Assembly (NCBI GenBank): GCA_026874595.1
Contig: CM049310.1
Coordinates: 25,097,058-25,161,057, forward strand
Length of the DNA: 64,000 nucleotides
Direction: 5' to 3'
Origin: Sipunculus nudus
Taxonomy: Eukaryota > Annelida > Sipuncula > Golfingiida > Sipunculidae
Below are positions 11,548-22,025 of the stretch, piece by piece. The position numbers were made by a program, and so were the translations under genes. Numbering within the stretch: the stretch's first letter is position 1; every line of letters starts with the position of its first letter. Below the pieces are notes generated by a model, which ran no database searches, was not told the DNA's origin, and saw nothing but the letters and a program-made list of their open reading frames with translations.

Positions 11548-11747
11548 TGTGACCACGGACCTGATTCTGGACAGCAAGCCATGGAATGTGAGCACGTTTG
11601 CAAATCTCCCGGCAGGAGTCACCAGTGGTTGTCGTTTTCTCGCAATAGCATTACCAAGGCTGCATACCGGAGATATTCTATGACTGTGGCCCAGACGCCT
11701 CTTATATCCTTTGTGAACCTTCAGGGACTGTTCTACCGACTCCATAA
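11548..11747 (+). pseudogene. C-terminal exon, frameshifted (second family copy)
   Basis: Acceptor TTTTTCTACAG, phase 2. It encodes 'VTTDLILDSKPWNVSTF' and 'GVTSGCRFLAIALP', then the homologous reading moves to another frame ('EIFYDCGP', 'YILCEPSG') and ends at TAA 11745-11747. Against the exon at 34-232 the stretch between two conserved Cys is 2 nt short, so this copy is frameshifted. An AATAAA overlaps the stop at 11747-11752. Confidence 0.7.
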
Positions 11748-11752
11748 ATAAA

Positions 11753-13372
11753 GTGATGGTTTTGAGAATATTTCCCACATTAGTTCGCACATATAAAACA
11801 TTGGTTAAATTACTGGTTCTTTCCATGATTAAATTTATATAAACCCCAAGACGATTCTGTATCCATATGGCTGTATATCCAATGTCCATATGTATCCTTT
11901 TATTTTAATGTAATTCAGTTATGTGTATATTAAATAACACTTTTTATTTATTAATATATTGATCACATGACGTCTATTAAATAACGTTTTACCTGAAATT
12001 TCGTTTAATGAAATACTGAGCCTGATTCTTGTGTATGTACGTTTACCGCGTAAAGGTGCGATACGTGTCTTGTGTATAGAATAGGAATATAAATTTAAAG
12101 TTTGTAACTCAGGCAAGACGTCCCATTATAATAAATTTTTTGACGTTTTCTAAAAAAATGCGTTAAAAAAATATTTGCCCTATCATTCTCTCTCCAGACT
12201 TTTTAAGGGCCAAGAGGTTGTGACTTCTGGATTTTCGAATCGTCCCGTGTAAATTGAAACCTGCAATCAAAAAAGATCAATAAGACCACTCTTTAATGAT
12301 AACACCGTTACCGTCGTGCACGCTATAAGAATTGGGCTATGAAGTGGCTATAGACAAAAAAAACCTGTAAATATTTATTTCATATAATCAAAGTCACAAG
12401 AAAGCTCTAACCCTTTCCCTAAAATGGATAATCTATTTGTGAGAAACAGATAAATGAAATATGGGAAGAACTTTCCTCATGTTATAAAATGACATTGAAA
12501 CACGTAAAATATCATCACCGTTTTTAGCAATACTGTTATGTATCATATTAAAAAAATTTAGACAACTTTAGTCTCTATTTATAGAAAACAAGCGATTGAA
12601 AAAAATACTTTGTATGTGGATTAGATATGGCGGCAATTCCATCCTACAAAAGTTAACAGCTGCAGTGCTGCCTGTACAGATGCAGAATGCCCCAAAAGGG
12701 GCGGATCCAGGATTTAGGAAATGGGGGGGGGGGGGGTCCAACCCAGGATGACATTGATAAATCCTAAAAATCCTAAATCCTAAAAATAAGGTCCTCAGGT
12801 CCGGAAAAGGGGTGGGGTGTGGGATGGGGGTCCAGGCCGCTAAATTTGTCTGCAACCCTTAAATTGCTACTTCGGCTGAAAAAAAATCCGCTTCTGCCCA
12901 AACAAACTTTCAGTTTCATAGTCGTGAATGGATAAAGGATCAGCTATCATCGCTTGGCACCAAGTCAGTCAAAAGAAGTTAAGAGCCTTTAAATTTTATA
13001 CGGATTTTGAAAATGTTTACTCTCGCAGTCAGTGGTAGATATGGATTCAGTTGTAGATGTTGAGCGGGAGCCATTATTTAATCAGTTCCTAAAAAAATTG
13101 GCTTAACCAGTCTCGATAAAGACTAGATCATATTACAAAGTGGCGGCTGTATGGCCGAGTGATAACCCGTCTCCAGTCACTTGGCGTGACTGAACAATTA
13201 CAGGATAAGCCTATCAATAGAACAAATGTGACATGAGCATATCGTTATTTACTTCGTGTTTCTGTTTATTCATAGGACAAATCTTTTCTTTTAAAACCAA
13301 GACCAGGTTATAGTGGTCTATAGTCGAAACAACTCGAGAAAAAGTAGTTAACCAAGACCAACTATGAAACAA

Positions 13373-13409
<37 letters not shown>

Positions 13410-13696
13410 TATAGAACCCTACTAACAGCATTAAGGGGGCCATCCTTTAGTTTAGGTATTAGAGGGACAATTTGTAAAGTCCATATGGGAAAATGAAGCC
13501 AAAGGGCATAAATAGGTCTTGAATATGTGAAAAATTCAATTCAATATAGACATAAAGGTAACTAATGGCAAATCCCCCTAATCTTTAGCGGTGCCCTATT
13601 GCAGCGTTTAAAGGAAGATTGGTCTACCTAATGGCTAGAATAGATATATGTGCTTTATGCAATTTTCGTTGGAGCTTCAGTTGAAGGCAGAGAAGA
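11753..13696. other. Intergenic, mostly featureless
   Basis: Contains the dispersed G-tract repeat at 12690-12850, a (TA)n at 13377-13402 and a tRNA-like A-box at ~13150. No coding region seen. Confidence 0.5.
12690..12850. repeat. Dispersed G-tract repeat, copy 1
   Basis: Contains GGATCCAGGATTTAGGAAA, a G14 tract, CAACCCA and CCTCAGGTCCGGAAAAGGGG. The same order of motifs recurs at 36384-36510, and weaker versions at 24060-24200 and 41805-41990 (the last partly inverted). It is probably a small mobile repeat family. Confidence 0.6.
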
Positions 13697-14006
13697 TTTC
13701 TCCAAGTTTTGTCAGAAATCATTCCGTCGCATGTTATTTTGGTTTTAGCAGAAGTTAAAAAATTCAACCTGGCAGCAACCAAACTTCGTCTCCAAGAACA
13801 TGGCGTTCAGAAATCAATGTTCTATGAGCAGATGGGTTATTTCCCAGTGTGGCTGTTCATGAATCAATGACCAGCGCTGCTTTTCCATAAACGTGGGCCC
13901 GTCTGAAAATAACTGCGAGCTGAATGACCGCCTCGTCGGCTCTCACAAAAGCTGGTTCGTGCACCTGGATTCGGATATTATGAGATGGATATCTGAGAGG
14001 TGAATT
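13697..14006 (+). pseudogene. Decayed PAN exon, third family unit
   Basis: Aligns with the PAN exon at 5021-5335: shared 'SKNMAFRN', 'FSINVGPSENNCELNDRL' and a following donor-like GAGAGGTGAA. Small indels break the frame upstream. The second Cys of the C-x3-C-x5-C pattern is TGA (reads 'QCGCS-stop-INDQRC'). The first part of the exon is poorly preserved. Confidence 0.6.
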
Positions 14007-15181
14007 TTTGGGGTTTTTCTGCATATCTATCTTTATAAAGAAAACTCCACTAAAGATGGTTTCTGTTAAGGAATTAACCACCAGGACACACGGGAGTTTC
14101 CCGATGAGCGGATGGTATAATGATGAATCCAGCTAGGCTTCTGTGTGCTTTTTGTCATTTTCTTACATAGTGGCCCATCCACGATGCTTCATGGTACGTG
14201 GATTGCAGCGAACCAGATTTTGCGTTGCTTTGAGTGACCGCGCGCAGTGCCGCATGTTTCAGCCATAGGGGTATATAAATCACATCTTTTTTATTATTAC
14301 TGTCGACCATTTTGTTAGCCTTGACATGTTGGCCTAGCTCACTGAAACAAGTGCCAGGCATGATCTCCCAAGTAGAGTCAGCTATCTCGTGCTGCAATCC
14401 GCGCATGCCCCATGAAGCTGGGTCTCGTTGGAACAACATTATCGGTACCCTTGTGTTGTGAAAGAGAGCAACATAATATTGCAGAATGAGCGTGTGTGTG
14501 TGTCCGTGGTGGATACATGGCAAGGATTCTTACAAGCGTATTAAGGCAAATTAAGTACTTGCATAGTTCAGGATTTTTATAATACGAATAAACTTTCGGT
14601 TCCCAATTTCAAATTTCTGAAAAACAAACTTTCGGAAATTCAGCATTCGGAAAAATGGATCATAATGGGCCGTTTTTACTCAAATGTTCAGGGCTCTTTG
14701 TTTGCCCCAGTGCGCCCCTGGGTGATTGCATGTTATGCCGACTTTGACACAAGAAAAAATTGCATTTTTAATACTTTGTATCATGTCGGCCAATGCTATG
14801 TCATGTTAGCGATTTTCGGGAGAAAATCGTTAAACAAAGTCGGCGAACACAGGATAGAGATTTGTCGGCCATTGCACTGTCGCGTTGTCTGTCGTGGCAC
14901 TGAAAAATGTTGGACTTGGAACTTCATATGAAAATACGAGTAATTTGGCGCTGAACATCTGGCTAATATGAGATCTGCCTAATTCCCGATCTTATATTCC
15001 GATGCCGGTAACGATCCAAAGATCTGCCTATTTATAGGCCATGCTAGTTGTGTACTTGTCCTTTCAATTCTCAGTACAGGTTTATGTCACTGGGCGGGGT
15101 ACACATCAGACCAAGTTTGACGTGAAAAAATAAAACCGTTGGTTTTGTCAAGTTAATATGAAATTTTCCTCGATTTCGTGA

Positions 15182-15289
15182 CAGGGCCCAATTGCCGTTG
15201 AGAGGTATATACGAGGTTCTCAATGTCAATGGACGCGGTGTTTCTGCTGGACAAGCCCGCTGAGTAACGGATGCTCCACTTGTTCCAAA
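15182..15289 (+). pseudogene. Decayed hemopexin-like exon, third family unit
   Basis: Its 3' part aligns with the end of exon 6959-7193: 'SMDAVFLLDKPAE' corresponds to 'SVDAAFQLWRPGGE', and both are followed by a donor (CCAAA|GTAAGT here). A TAA interrupts the frame at 15264-15266. Together with 13697-14006 it marks a third, degraded unit of the tandem array. Confidence 0.5.
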
Positions 15290-15371
15290 GTAAGTTCCTC
15301 CACCATATGATTCCACGTCATGTCCTCCCTAATTTATAAATAATTCCAGGTTAAAATTATAGACCTGTCCC

Positions 15372-18069
15372 ATTTAGGTGATTTTTAAGCGACTGTAGGC
15401 GATCGTCATGGTCTCGGTAAGTCGCCGAAAAACTGAGGACAAGAGCTCCTCCATCCACAATGTGTACAGCGAGCTACAAAGTCCTGACACATAAATGAAA
15501 CCCAAGGACAACCAAAAAGCTGTTAAGAGAAGAATTGGTCTAGAAAGAGAGTTGCATGAAACTTTGCATTATATTTCTCCCGACCAAACTCATTGTTTAT
15601 AGATTTGAAGCCAAGCGAAATTCACTCTATTTTGATCAAAATACAAGATGGCGGCCAAGATGGCCACAGGAAATTAAAATATTAATAAATCCGATTGTAT
15701 TGTTCTGAGAATGTCTTGCAAATGCAGTATTTCAATGGTTTCGGGGTTGAGAAACTCATTTTTAGAGGTTCAAAATCTAAAAAAAAATGGTTCTGTGAAT
15801 GAATTCTTGGTTTCTTCTCATTGACACTGAAAAACCTAACTTGTAGTACTTGCGAGAATAATTAAATGAAAACGTCGTTTGTTGGGCTTGGTTGGTCTGT
15901 TTTGAATTTTAAATCTTTCAATTGTAGAAACTAATTTTAAATATATTTCTGATATTTCTGAATATATCCTTTAACGTCCCTTTATATTCATTCTAACAGT
16001 CACATGTATTAATGGCATTTGAGAGGTAATGGATCCTAGAAACATATATGTCCCATCTGATGTTAAATTATGAGCTTGATATGTCCGTAAAGAAAAACCG
16101 AATTTAATAAATAATCTTCTTACCCGTAACTTTCATGTAAACCATTGTTAGTTCAACTTAGAAATATTAAATGCAAGTTTTTTTGTATGGTAATTTCTAG
16201 TCGGTGATAATTGAACACAGCTGAGGATAATTCATTGCATTTAAGAAAGTAGACGCCCACTTTTCCTGTTAAATTGGATAAGGGGTAGGGTTTGTCATTG
16301 TTGTTAAAAACAAGAAGAAGCCTGCTGCAGCAGCCCTAACGTTGAAATTTTAGCAAGCCAGGAGAAGGACAAGAATACAGAAGAAGAAGAAGACCAAGGA
16401 GAAGTCTCGAAGGACATTCAGGCTTTGCCAGTGAGAGAGTCTGGTGGCTAACAGGCTGAGCTCCAAAAAGACTACCTTCACTAACTTCACAAGATTCTCT
16501 GGGCTGTGTCACTAACGGTAGTCGATAGTTGACCCTGCTTAATCCTACGGTATCACCTTCGCCAAAAGAAAGCAAGCTGTACTCAATAGGATGTCGCCAA
16601 AAATTTTTGACATTCTGAAAATCCTGTGGCGACAGTTGATGGATAACGACTCTTTTGGCCGCTAAGAAAATTACTACCGACCAGAGTTGGGTCCAAAAGT
16701 AACTGGATTTGAATTAATCGTAATTACAATTACTTTTTCAAGTAATTGAAATTTGTAATCGATTACATTTTCCAATCCTTGAAAGTAATTGTAATTGAAA
16801 TCGGTTGCTTTTGAAAAGTAATTGTTTGAACAATTACTTTTATGTATATTTGTCTTTTATGAATAATTCCATCAAACTCTTAAATTTAATAAGCATACCT
16901 GGCTATTAACCAGTTTCCCATGGTTGTTCATCATGTATATTTCAGAGGCATATATGCATTTTAAATAATATTTTTATTATCTCAGGCTACCAGTAAAATT
17001 TTCTGAATAAAAAAGTTTCCCATCAAACCTACCTTAACGTAAAGGTTACTCCTGGTTATCTGAAATCACTTTCAAGTTATTTCTGGGGGTAGCCTAAATC
17101 TAATTTCAGGTTAACCCACACATTTTAAATTAACGTCTTGCTGATTAAATTAAATGATAAATTTTAATGCTTCTAACCAATGATATATTAGAGCAATAAA
17201 CTCCATGAAAGCAAAATCTAAAAGGTTGAATCAGTCTTATGAGAGTTGTCGCAAATTTTAAACAATGTTGTAAAGTGTATTTTTATTTACTCGAACACTT
17301 TTCCAAAGCGGATGACAAATTACTTGCAAACAAAGGATATGCAAAGGTTCATATGAATATTATGTAATAAACATACAGAAACAGCTGTTTTTAAATGTCA
17401 TGGTTTTTATCCATTTAGTGGTAACCAAAAGCAACATATATCCGAGTTTGTCTACATAATAATTTTAAACAAATTTTCTTTCCCTCCTTTTACCATATAC
17501 CTTCATTGAAATGGCTAAGTTTATATCCATTTAGTGGTAACCCAAACACATTTGTGTCTTTATAATAATCTTTATTCGATATGTTTTTTTTTCCCTTTTT
17601 TTAAACAAGCTTTATTGATATAACACAATCTGGATCCATTTTGTGGCAACTATGAAATGTTTAATTTTAATATGACATTACCACTAAACAACTACTTTTT
17701 GTACATATCCTACTGCGATTCATGTTAAAATATAGATTTGGTAGGTTGTGCCTTTATTAAATTTGTTACGGCTGTTAAAAATGTTTAGAGCTCAAACCAA
17801 TCTCTGACCCAGTTGCTGTTCGTGCATGAGGTGAATGGTCCTAAAACACAAAAGTAATTGCAAAAGTAATTGCGATTACTTTGAGAAGTAATTGTAGTTG
17901 TAATCGATTACTTTTCTGAAAACACAAAAGTAATTGTAATTGTAATCGATTACTTTTGAAAGTAATTGTATTTGTAATCGATTACTTTAAGAGTAATTGG
18001 ACCCAAGTCTGCTACCGACTTTATAGGCAACCATGTTGGAAAGGATTTATCGCCTGTAGTCGCCTAAAT
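15372..18069. mobile_element. Inverted-repeat element interrupted by the hAT insertion
   Basis: Left GCGACTGTAGGCGATCGTCA (about 15389-15408) is inverted at 18050-18068 (complement of GGCGACTACAGGCGAT), with further weaker similarity inward around CATGGT. Without the hAT insertion the element is ~1.35 kb. Its ends and target duplication are uncertain. Confidence 0.4.
16682..18011. mobile_element. Non-autonomous hAT element with 8-bp target duplication
   Basis: Left end CAGAGTTGGGTCC, right end the complement of CAGACTTGGGTCC (12 of 13 match). Both sides are flanked by the direct repeat CTACCGAC (16674-16681 and 18012-18019), the 8-bp duplication typical of hAT. Subterminal regions carry many AAGTAATTG/ATCGATTAC words. 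At 1.33 kb with no transposase reading frame it is non-autonomous. Confidence 0.9.
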
Positions 18070-18769
18070 AAGGAATTAGTCGATCAGGCCTGTTGTTCTT
18101 ACTCTCAGGTGAAACAGAACCACGCATTTGTTTCAGTTTCCATACCATAGTTGGTACTGTGGCACACTGCCGAACTTACTGATGAAAATGATTTTTTTTT
18201 CTCAGGAGTTTTGCAAATATATTGAAACACCAAGCATCTGTCTGGGCAATAAGATTGCAAAAAGTGCATTTTTGAAAAGAACTGACAGGGCGAATCAACA
18301 GACAAAGATTTCGATTACATTCCATTTCATTCAACAACAAATAAAATTCAGAGTTCTCAGATGGTTTGCAGGAATGAACACTGAGCCAATCGACTTTGAA
18401 GTTCGGGCTTGGTGCTAATATGATAAGAATAGGAAGCGTTCATTGATTTTTGGATTGTCATAGAAAGCTGAAATTGGCCTTTTGGTCATTAGTAAGCCTA
18501 TTTTAAACTGAGGACTGCAATTGTCATCTTCTGCAAAACTGTTGTTTCAACTTCTGTAACATTGCACAAAAATGATTCTTAGGAGGCATTTGTTTAAGTT
18601 AACTTAAATGATTGTTGACAGAATTATTGGACCTTTAACAATTAAAGGACTACATCTGTTATTATTTTAAACACTTTGATAAAAAAAAATCTAATAGATC
18701 TGTCTGCTTGAAAAAAAAACACGTTTTGAAGCCAAAGTCTTTCAGTATGTGTTAACATATTTACCAACA

Positions 18770-19130
18770 GGCCAAGATTGTGTCTGTATCTATATATAGC
18801 CTGGCAGCCTGCCAACGATTTTAGATTTCGCAACAGGCCAAAGGTCAGTCTGGATCTATTTATAGCTTTGGTAGACTGCAAACTGTATCAGATTAGGCAA
18901 CAGGTCAAGAGGTCTCTCAGTGCAGCCAGGTACAGGTCAAGAGTTCACTCAGTGCAGTAGCTGAAATTATTTATATTGCAGACTGCCAACTGCATCAGAT
19001 TTGGCAATTGGTCAGGAGTTCACTCAGTGCAGCCAGGTACAAGTCAAAAGTTCACTCAGTGCAGCCAGGTGCAGGTCAGGAGTTCACTCAGTGCGGTAGC
19101 TTGAGCCAGCATTTTGTCAAAGTTCACTCG
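18770..19130. repeat. Short imperfect tandem repeat (GAGTTCACTCAGTGCAG)
   Basis: The words AGAGTTCACTCAGTGCAG and GCCAGGTACAGGTCA recur five or six times between 18900 and 19130, preceded by two longer ~90-bp copies ('GATCTATTTATAGC..TGGCAG'). Confidence 0.7.
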
Positions 19131-19234
19131 GGGCAACTGCCTTTCTCACCTAAGCCTGGTCAGCCGAGTGCATCCAACTCAAGAGAAGTTTGATGTATTG
19201 GCCTGACATTTTGACCTGTCTATGCGTCTTTGAT

Positions 19235-19440
19235 GGCTTTCTCGTTCACAAAACCGGTGTCGCTACCTACAATGACATTTGCACAGTATATGTGCCTGCT
19301 TATTTCTCAGGAGGGGTTTGATATATTAGCCTGAAATTAGGTATATGTATACATCTCTGATAGTTTCGTCGTATACAAGACTTGTGGTGCCACCTACAAT
19401 CATTTTTGTGTTGTGTGCACCTATGCCAGAATTTCAGCAG
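19235..19440. repeat. Inverted relative of the 44.8-45.6 kb repeat
   Basis: GTGCCACCTACAATCATTTT at 19387 is the complement-strand version of the 'AAAATGGTTGTAGGTGGCGC' block near 45160, with the 'TCAGGAGG..TTTGATATAT' block in matching order. Confidence 0.5.
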
Positions 19441-21526
19441 TGTTGTTTGTGTAATTGATTCTTGTTCAAAGTGTTTAGTACTTCCATTGTTCATATACAT
19501 GTTACATATGTAGTTGAAAAGTAATGGTCCAGCATTGAAGCATTATACCTGGAGTATATCCCATTGCACAGGTTTGCATTAGGCCTGTAGTCCTTGTTTT
19601 TTTTTTAACAGGGCAATACTTACCCCTATCAATGCATAAAGTGGTGAAACACCTTTCACATGATATCTTATATACGCATTTAACTGTATTATGGTTTTAT
19701 TGAATACTATATTTTATCGGGAAAATATCGTAATTTTATTGTTGACTGGAATTATCTTCTAGTGCTCTTTAAGAAGGTAGCAGGGGAGGCAGCACAGGAG
19801 GAAGGGCTTACTGCAAGCTGCGCCAATAATTTGGCCGTATTGTGACTATTCTTAAGTAGATCACCTAAACGTGTGTGTGCGAACCTAATTAGGTACGGTT
19901 TGCCAAAGTGCTAATTCGCTAAGGTACCATCTAGCTAATGCGTGCGGACCCTTTCACTTACAGACGAATGGGTATAGTAGTTTGCTACTGGATTATCTCC
20001 CTACAAGAGAGCCTGTTACTATAGAATAAGAGCATGGTTCTGATTGGTCAGACTGCTGATATATATTGGTCAGTGTGATCTTTCTTTCTGAAATGATAAA
20101 AATTTCAGCAATATGCATGGAAAATCCATTGTATTTCTTCTCAGTCTACAAGCCTCACTTGAAACAACTGGGGCTTTATTTCTCAATCATGTTTAGTAAT
20201 ATAGATCAGTATTGTGAAATGTTTTATTGGACGGGAATAACATATAATGCAATATATTTAAGAATGGTAGGAAATATACTTGTATGCTTAATATTAAACT
20301 GATATCATTATTATGGAGAGGTGTGCTTTGGAATATAACAATTTTGCGTATTGCTCAATGTGTAATTATATATGGTTGAAATCAGGTTCGTTCCCTGTAA
20401 ATTGTTCATGTAATATTGATCTTAAAATTACATCTTAAATTTCATGTTAGTATGAAATAACATATATCCTTTACCTGTCAGTATATTTGTTTCGTGCTTC
20501 ATAACATGGACGCCTATGGTTTCAGTAAAATTTAAAACCCTCTAACGGATCTGAAGTTTTATTTAGATTTGAAGAAGACTTTATTAGGGCATATATTTTA
20601 TGTTATGCAGCATGTGATTAAAGGTGTGATTAAAAATGGGATAAAGTTATAATAGTGCATTGACAATGCATTTTTATGTTTTATTTTTCAAACTTTCCCA
20701 TGCCGTGTGAGGGGAAGACCACTTCCTAATCCCGTCCCCTTCGCGCGCTTACACGCCTTAAACTCGTTGCACTTGTAAAATGCCCCCCCCCCCCCCAATT
20801 CACTTCCAAGAAAGCCCAAAAGCCAATGTTTGTTCAGTTTTGAGTAAGGTTCGTGTTGGACTTTGTTTGTAAAGTGAATCTGGTCTGAATACGAATAGGA
20901 ACACGGTGGAACCAGTCGTCTTATACGGGGACCCGTGGACTGTTTATGTAATTCATGTGGTGTCAGGCAGTAACATATATTTGTAAATTATATATTGTAA
21001 TTTTGTACATAATCATTATAATCACTCTGTCTGGCTCTATGTCTGGTACTATGTCTGGTAAAACATTGATCTTTACTTTAGGTCATCAGGGTCGCCAAAA
21101 CACCTTGAAAGAATCCGCGGAGAATCGGGCTGCCTCAACCACAGGGATGTGGATCCGTAACTAAACACATGCTGGTCCAATAAAAGACAGGTATGCCCGG
21201 GAAGGTCATATAACTCCAGGATAACAAACTCTTACTCCCTGAAGGCCATGACAGATGTATTCCAGTCCTCGTTTGTTTGTTTGTAGACTAAGATAAACTT
21301 CGGAGGGTCTTCCATTCCATCTATGGGTTTATCACCAAAAAAGATTGTAAAATGTCGCTTCACCAAATCAACTTTGGTACCACTTAATCAGAACAAACTG
21401 TGATTTACAACCCCCACGAGTTTATAGGACGAATCTCTTAAATCACATAATGACATTACAATCAATATATACTTTATGTAATTGGAATGTCAAGGATAAG
21501 GCTCCATTACCATGCTTTGATTACAA

Positions 21527-21532
21527 TTTATT
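21527..21532 (-). terminator. Candidate polyadenylation signal of the 11-exon gene
   Basis: AATAAA on the minus strand about 275 nt past the stop codon. It is the first canonical hexamer I noticed downstream; true use needs transcript data. Confidence 0.35.
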
Positions 21533-21806
21533 GAATAAAAACACATTTATTTGAAACAGATCTTCGTGCGAATGTTGCTGTTACAGCCGCGTGAGGTTTG
21601 TCTTGTGTCAATTCGTGTCAATTATAATAAACTCTCATGTCTATGTAAAACGTAAAGACTCAAAAGCACACATAAGCGTTCGGTAAAATTAAATTCATTC
21701 CCTGTGACGATATAATATTAATTCACCTCCGCTAGATATAACGTATACATTTTTTTGTAGAACTCTATTTCTTCAGAATGAGGACCGACTGTTGAAGATT
21801 CGTCTT

Positions 21807-22025
21807 TCATGCGGCCGCCACCTGCAGCTCACATATCTCGTATTTTCCCTTTCCTCCCGGAATAATTATGCGCACGAACAGGTTAGCGCATGGTCCATAA
21901 TTGCAGTGGCAGGAGAAGCTAGCGCTCGATGACGTCATTGTCGTCTGCTGACAGGCCATAAAATCTCCGCTGTAGTCTTGTGCGGGTCCATATCTTCCAA
22001 CGTAGGCAACTGTGCCTGGGTAAAC
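21807..22025 (-). CDS. Exon 11: last coding exon of C-terminal domain
   Basis: Acceptor CTAATATAAG, 219 nt, 72 codons plus TGA at 21809-21807. It encodes 'FMACQQTTMTSSSASFSCHC', 'GPCANLFVRIIIPG' and 'YEICELQVAAA'. An 'EICE(L/I)(Q/E)V' ending is typical of extracellular galactose-binding-like domains. Six Cys lie in exons 10-11. Confidence 0.8.
   Translation of the reverse strand, partial: VYPGTVAYVGRYGPAQDYSGDFMACQQTTMTSSSASFSCHCNYGPCANLFVRIIIPGGKGKYEICELQVAAA

Larger units (their letters stand above)
4382..11747 (+). pseudogene. PAN plus hemopexin-like secreted protein gene, disrupted
   Basis: Model exons: 4382-4438 (signal peptide), 5021-5335 (PAN/apple), 6959-7193 and 11039-11252 (hemopexin-like), 11548-11747 (C-terminal Cys-rich). 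Junction phases are 0, 0, 1 and 2 and all agree; the model would encode about 340 residues. Hemopexin-like character rests on repeated 'VDA(S/A)', 'LLFIGDRIF', 'IYLLQ|DGLIFKY' and 'LIYVVKGNVYRY' strands. Two lesions are visible: a TGA at 5180-5182 inside the PAN Cys pattern, and a net 2-nt deletion near 11645-11665 that shifts the last exon. Either this copy is a recent pseudogene or the assembly has errors there. It belongs to a tandem family with a last exon at 34-232 and a decayed copy at 13.7-15.3 kb. Confidence 0.65.
18076..21526. other. Intergenic region between the hAT nest and the fibrinogen-like gene
   Basis: Holds the short tandem repeats at 18.77-19.13 kb, the inverted relative of the 45-kb repeat at ~19.3 kb and a poly-C run at 20782. 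The reading frames at 18.1-18.4, 20.07-20.30 and 20.96-21.16 kb have no recognisable motif or splice support. Confidence 0.5.

Noticed and set aside
14155-14523. 122-codon minus-strand frame
   Set aside because: Longest open frame of the left part, but I recognise no motif, it has no supporting splice borders, and the region lies among decayed copies and repeats. It could be a transposon fragment.
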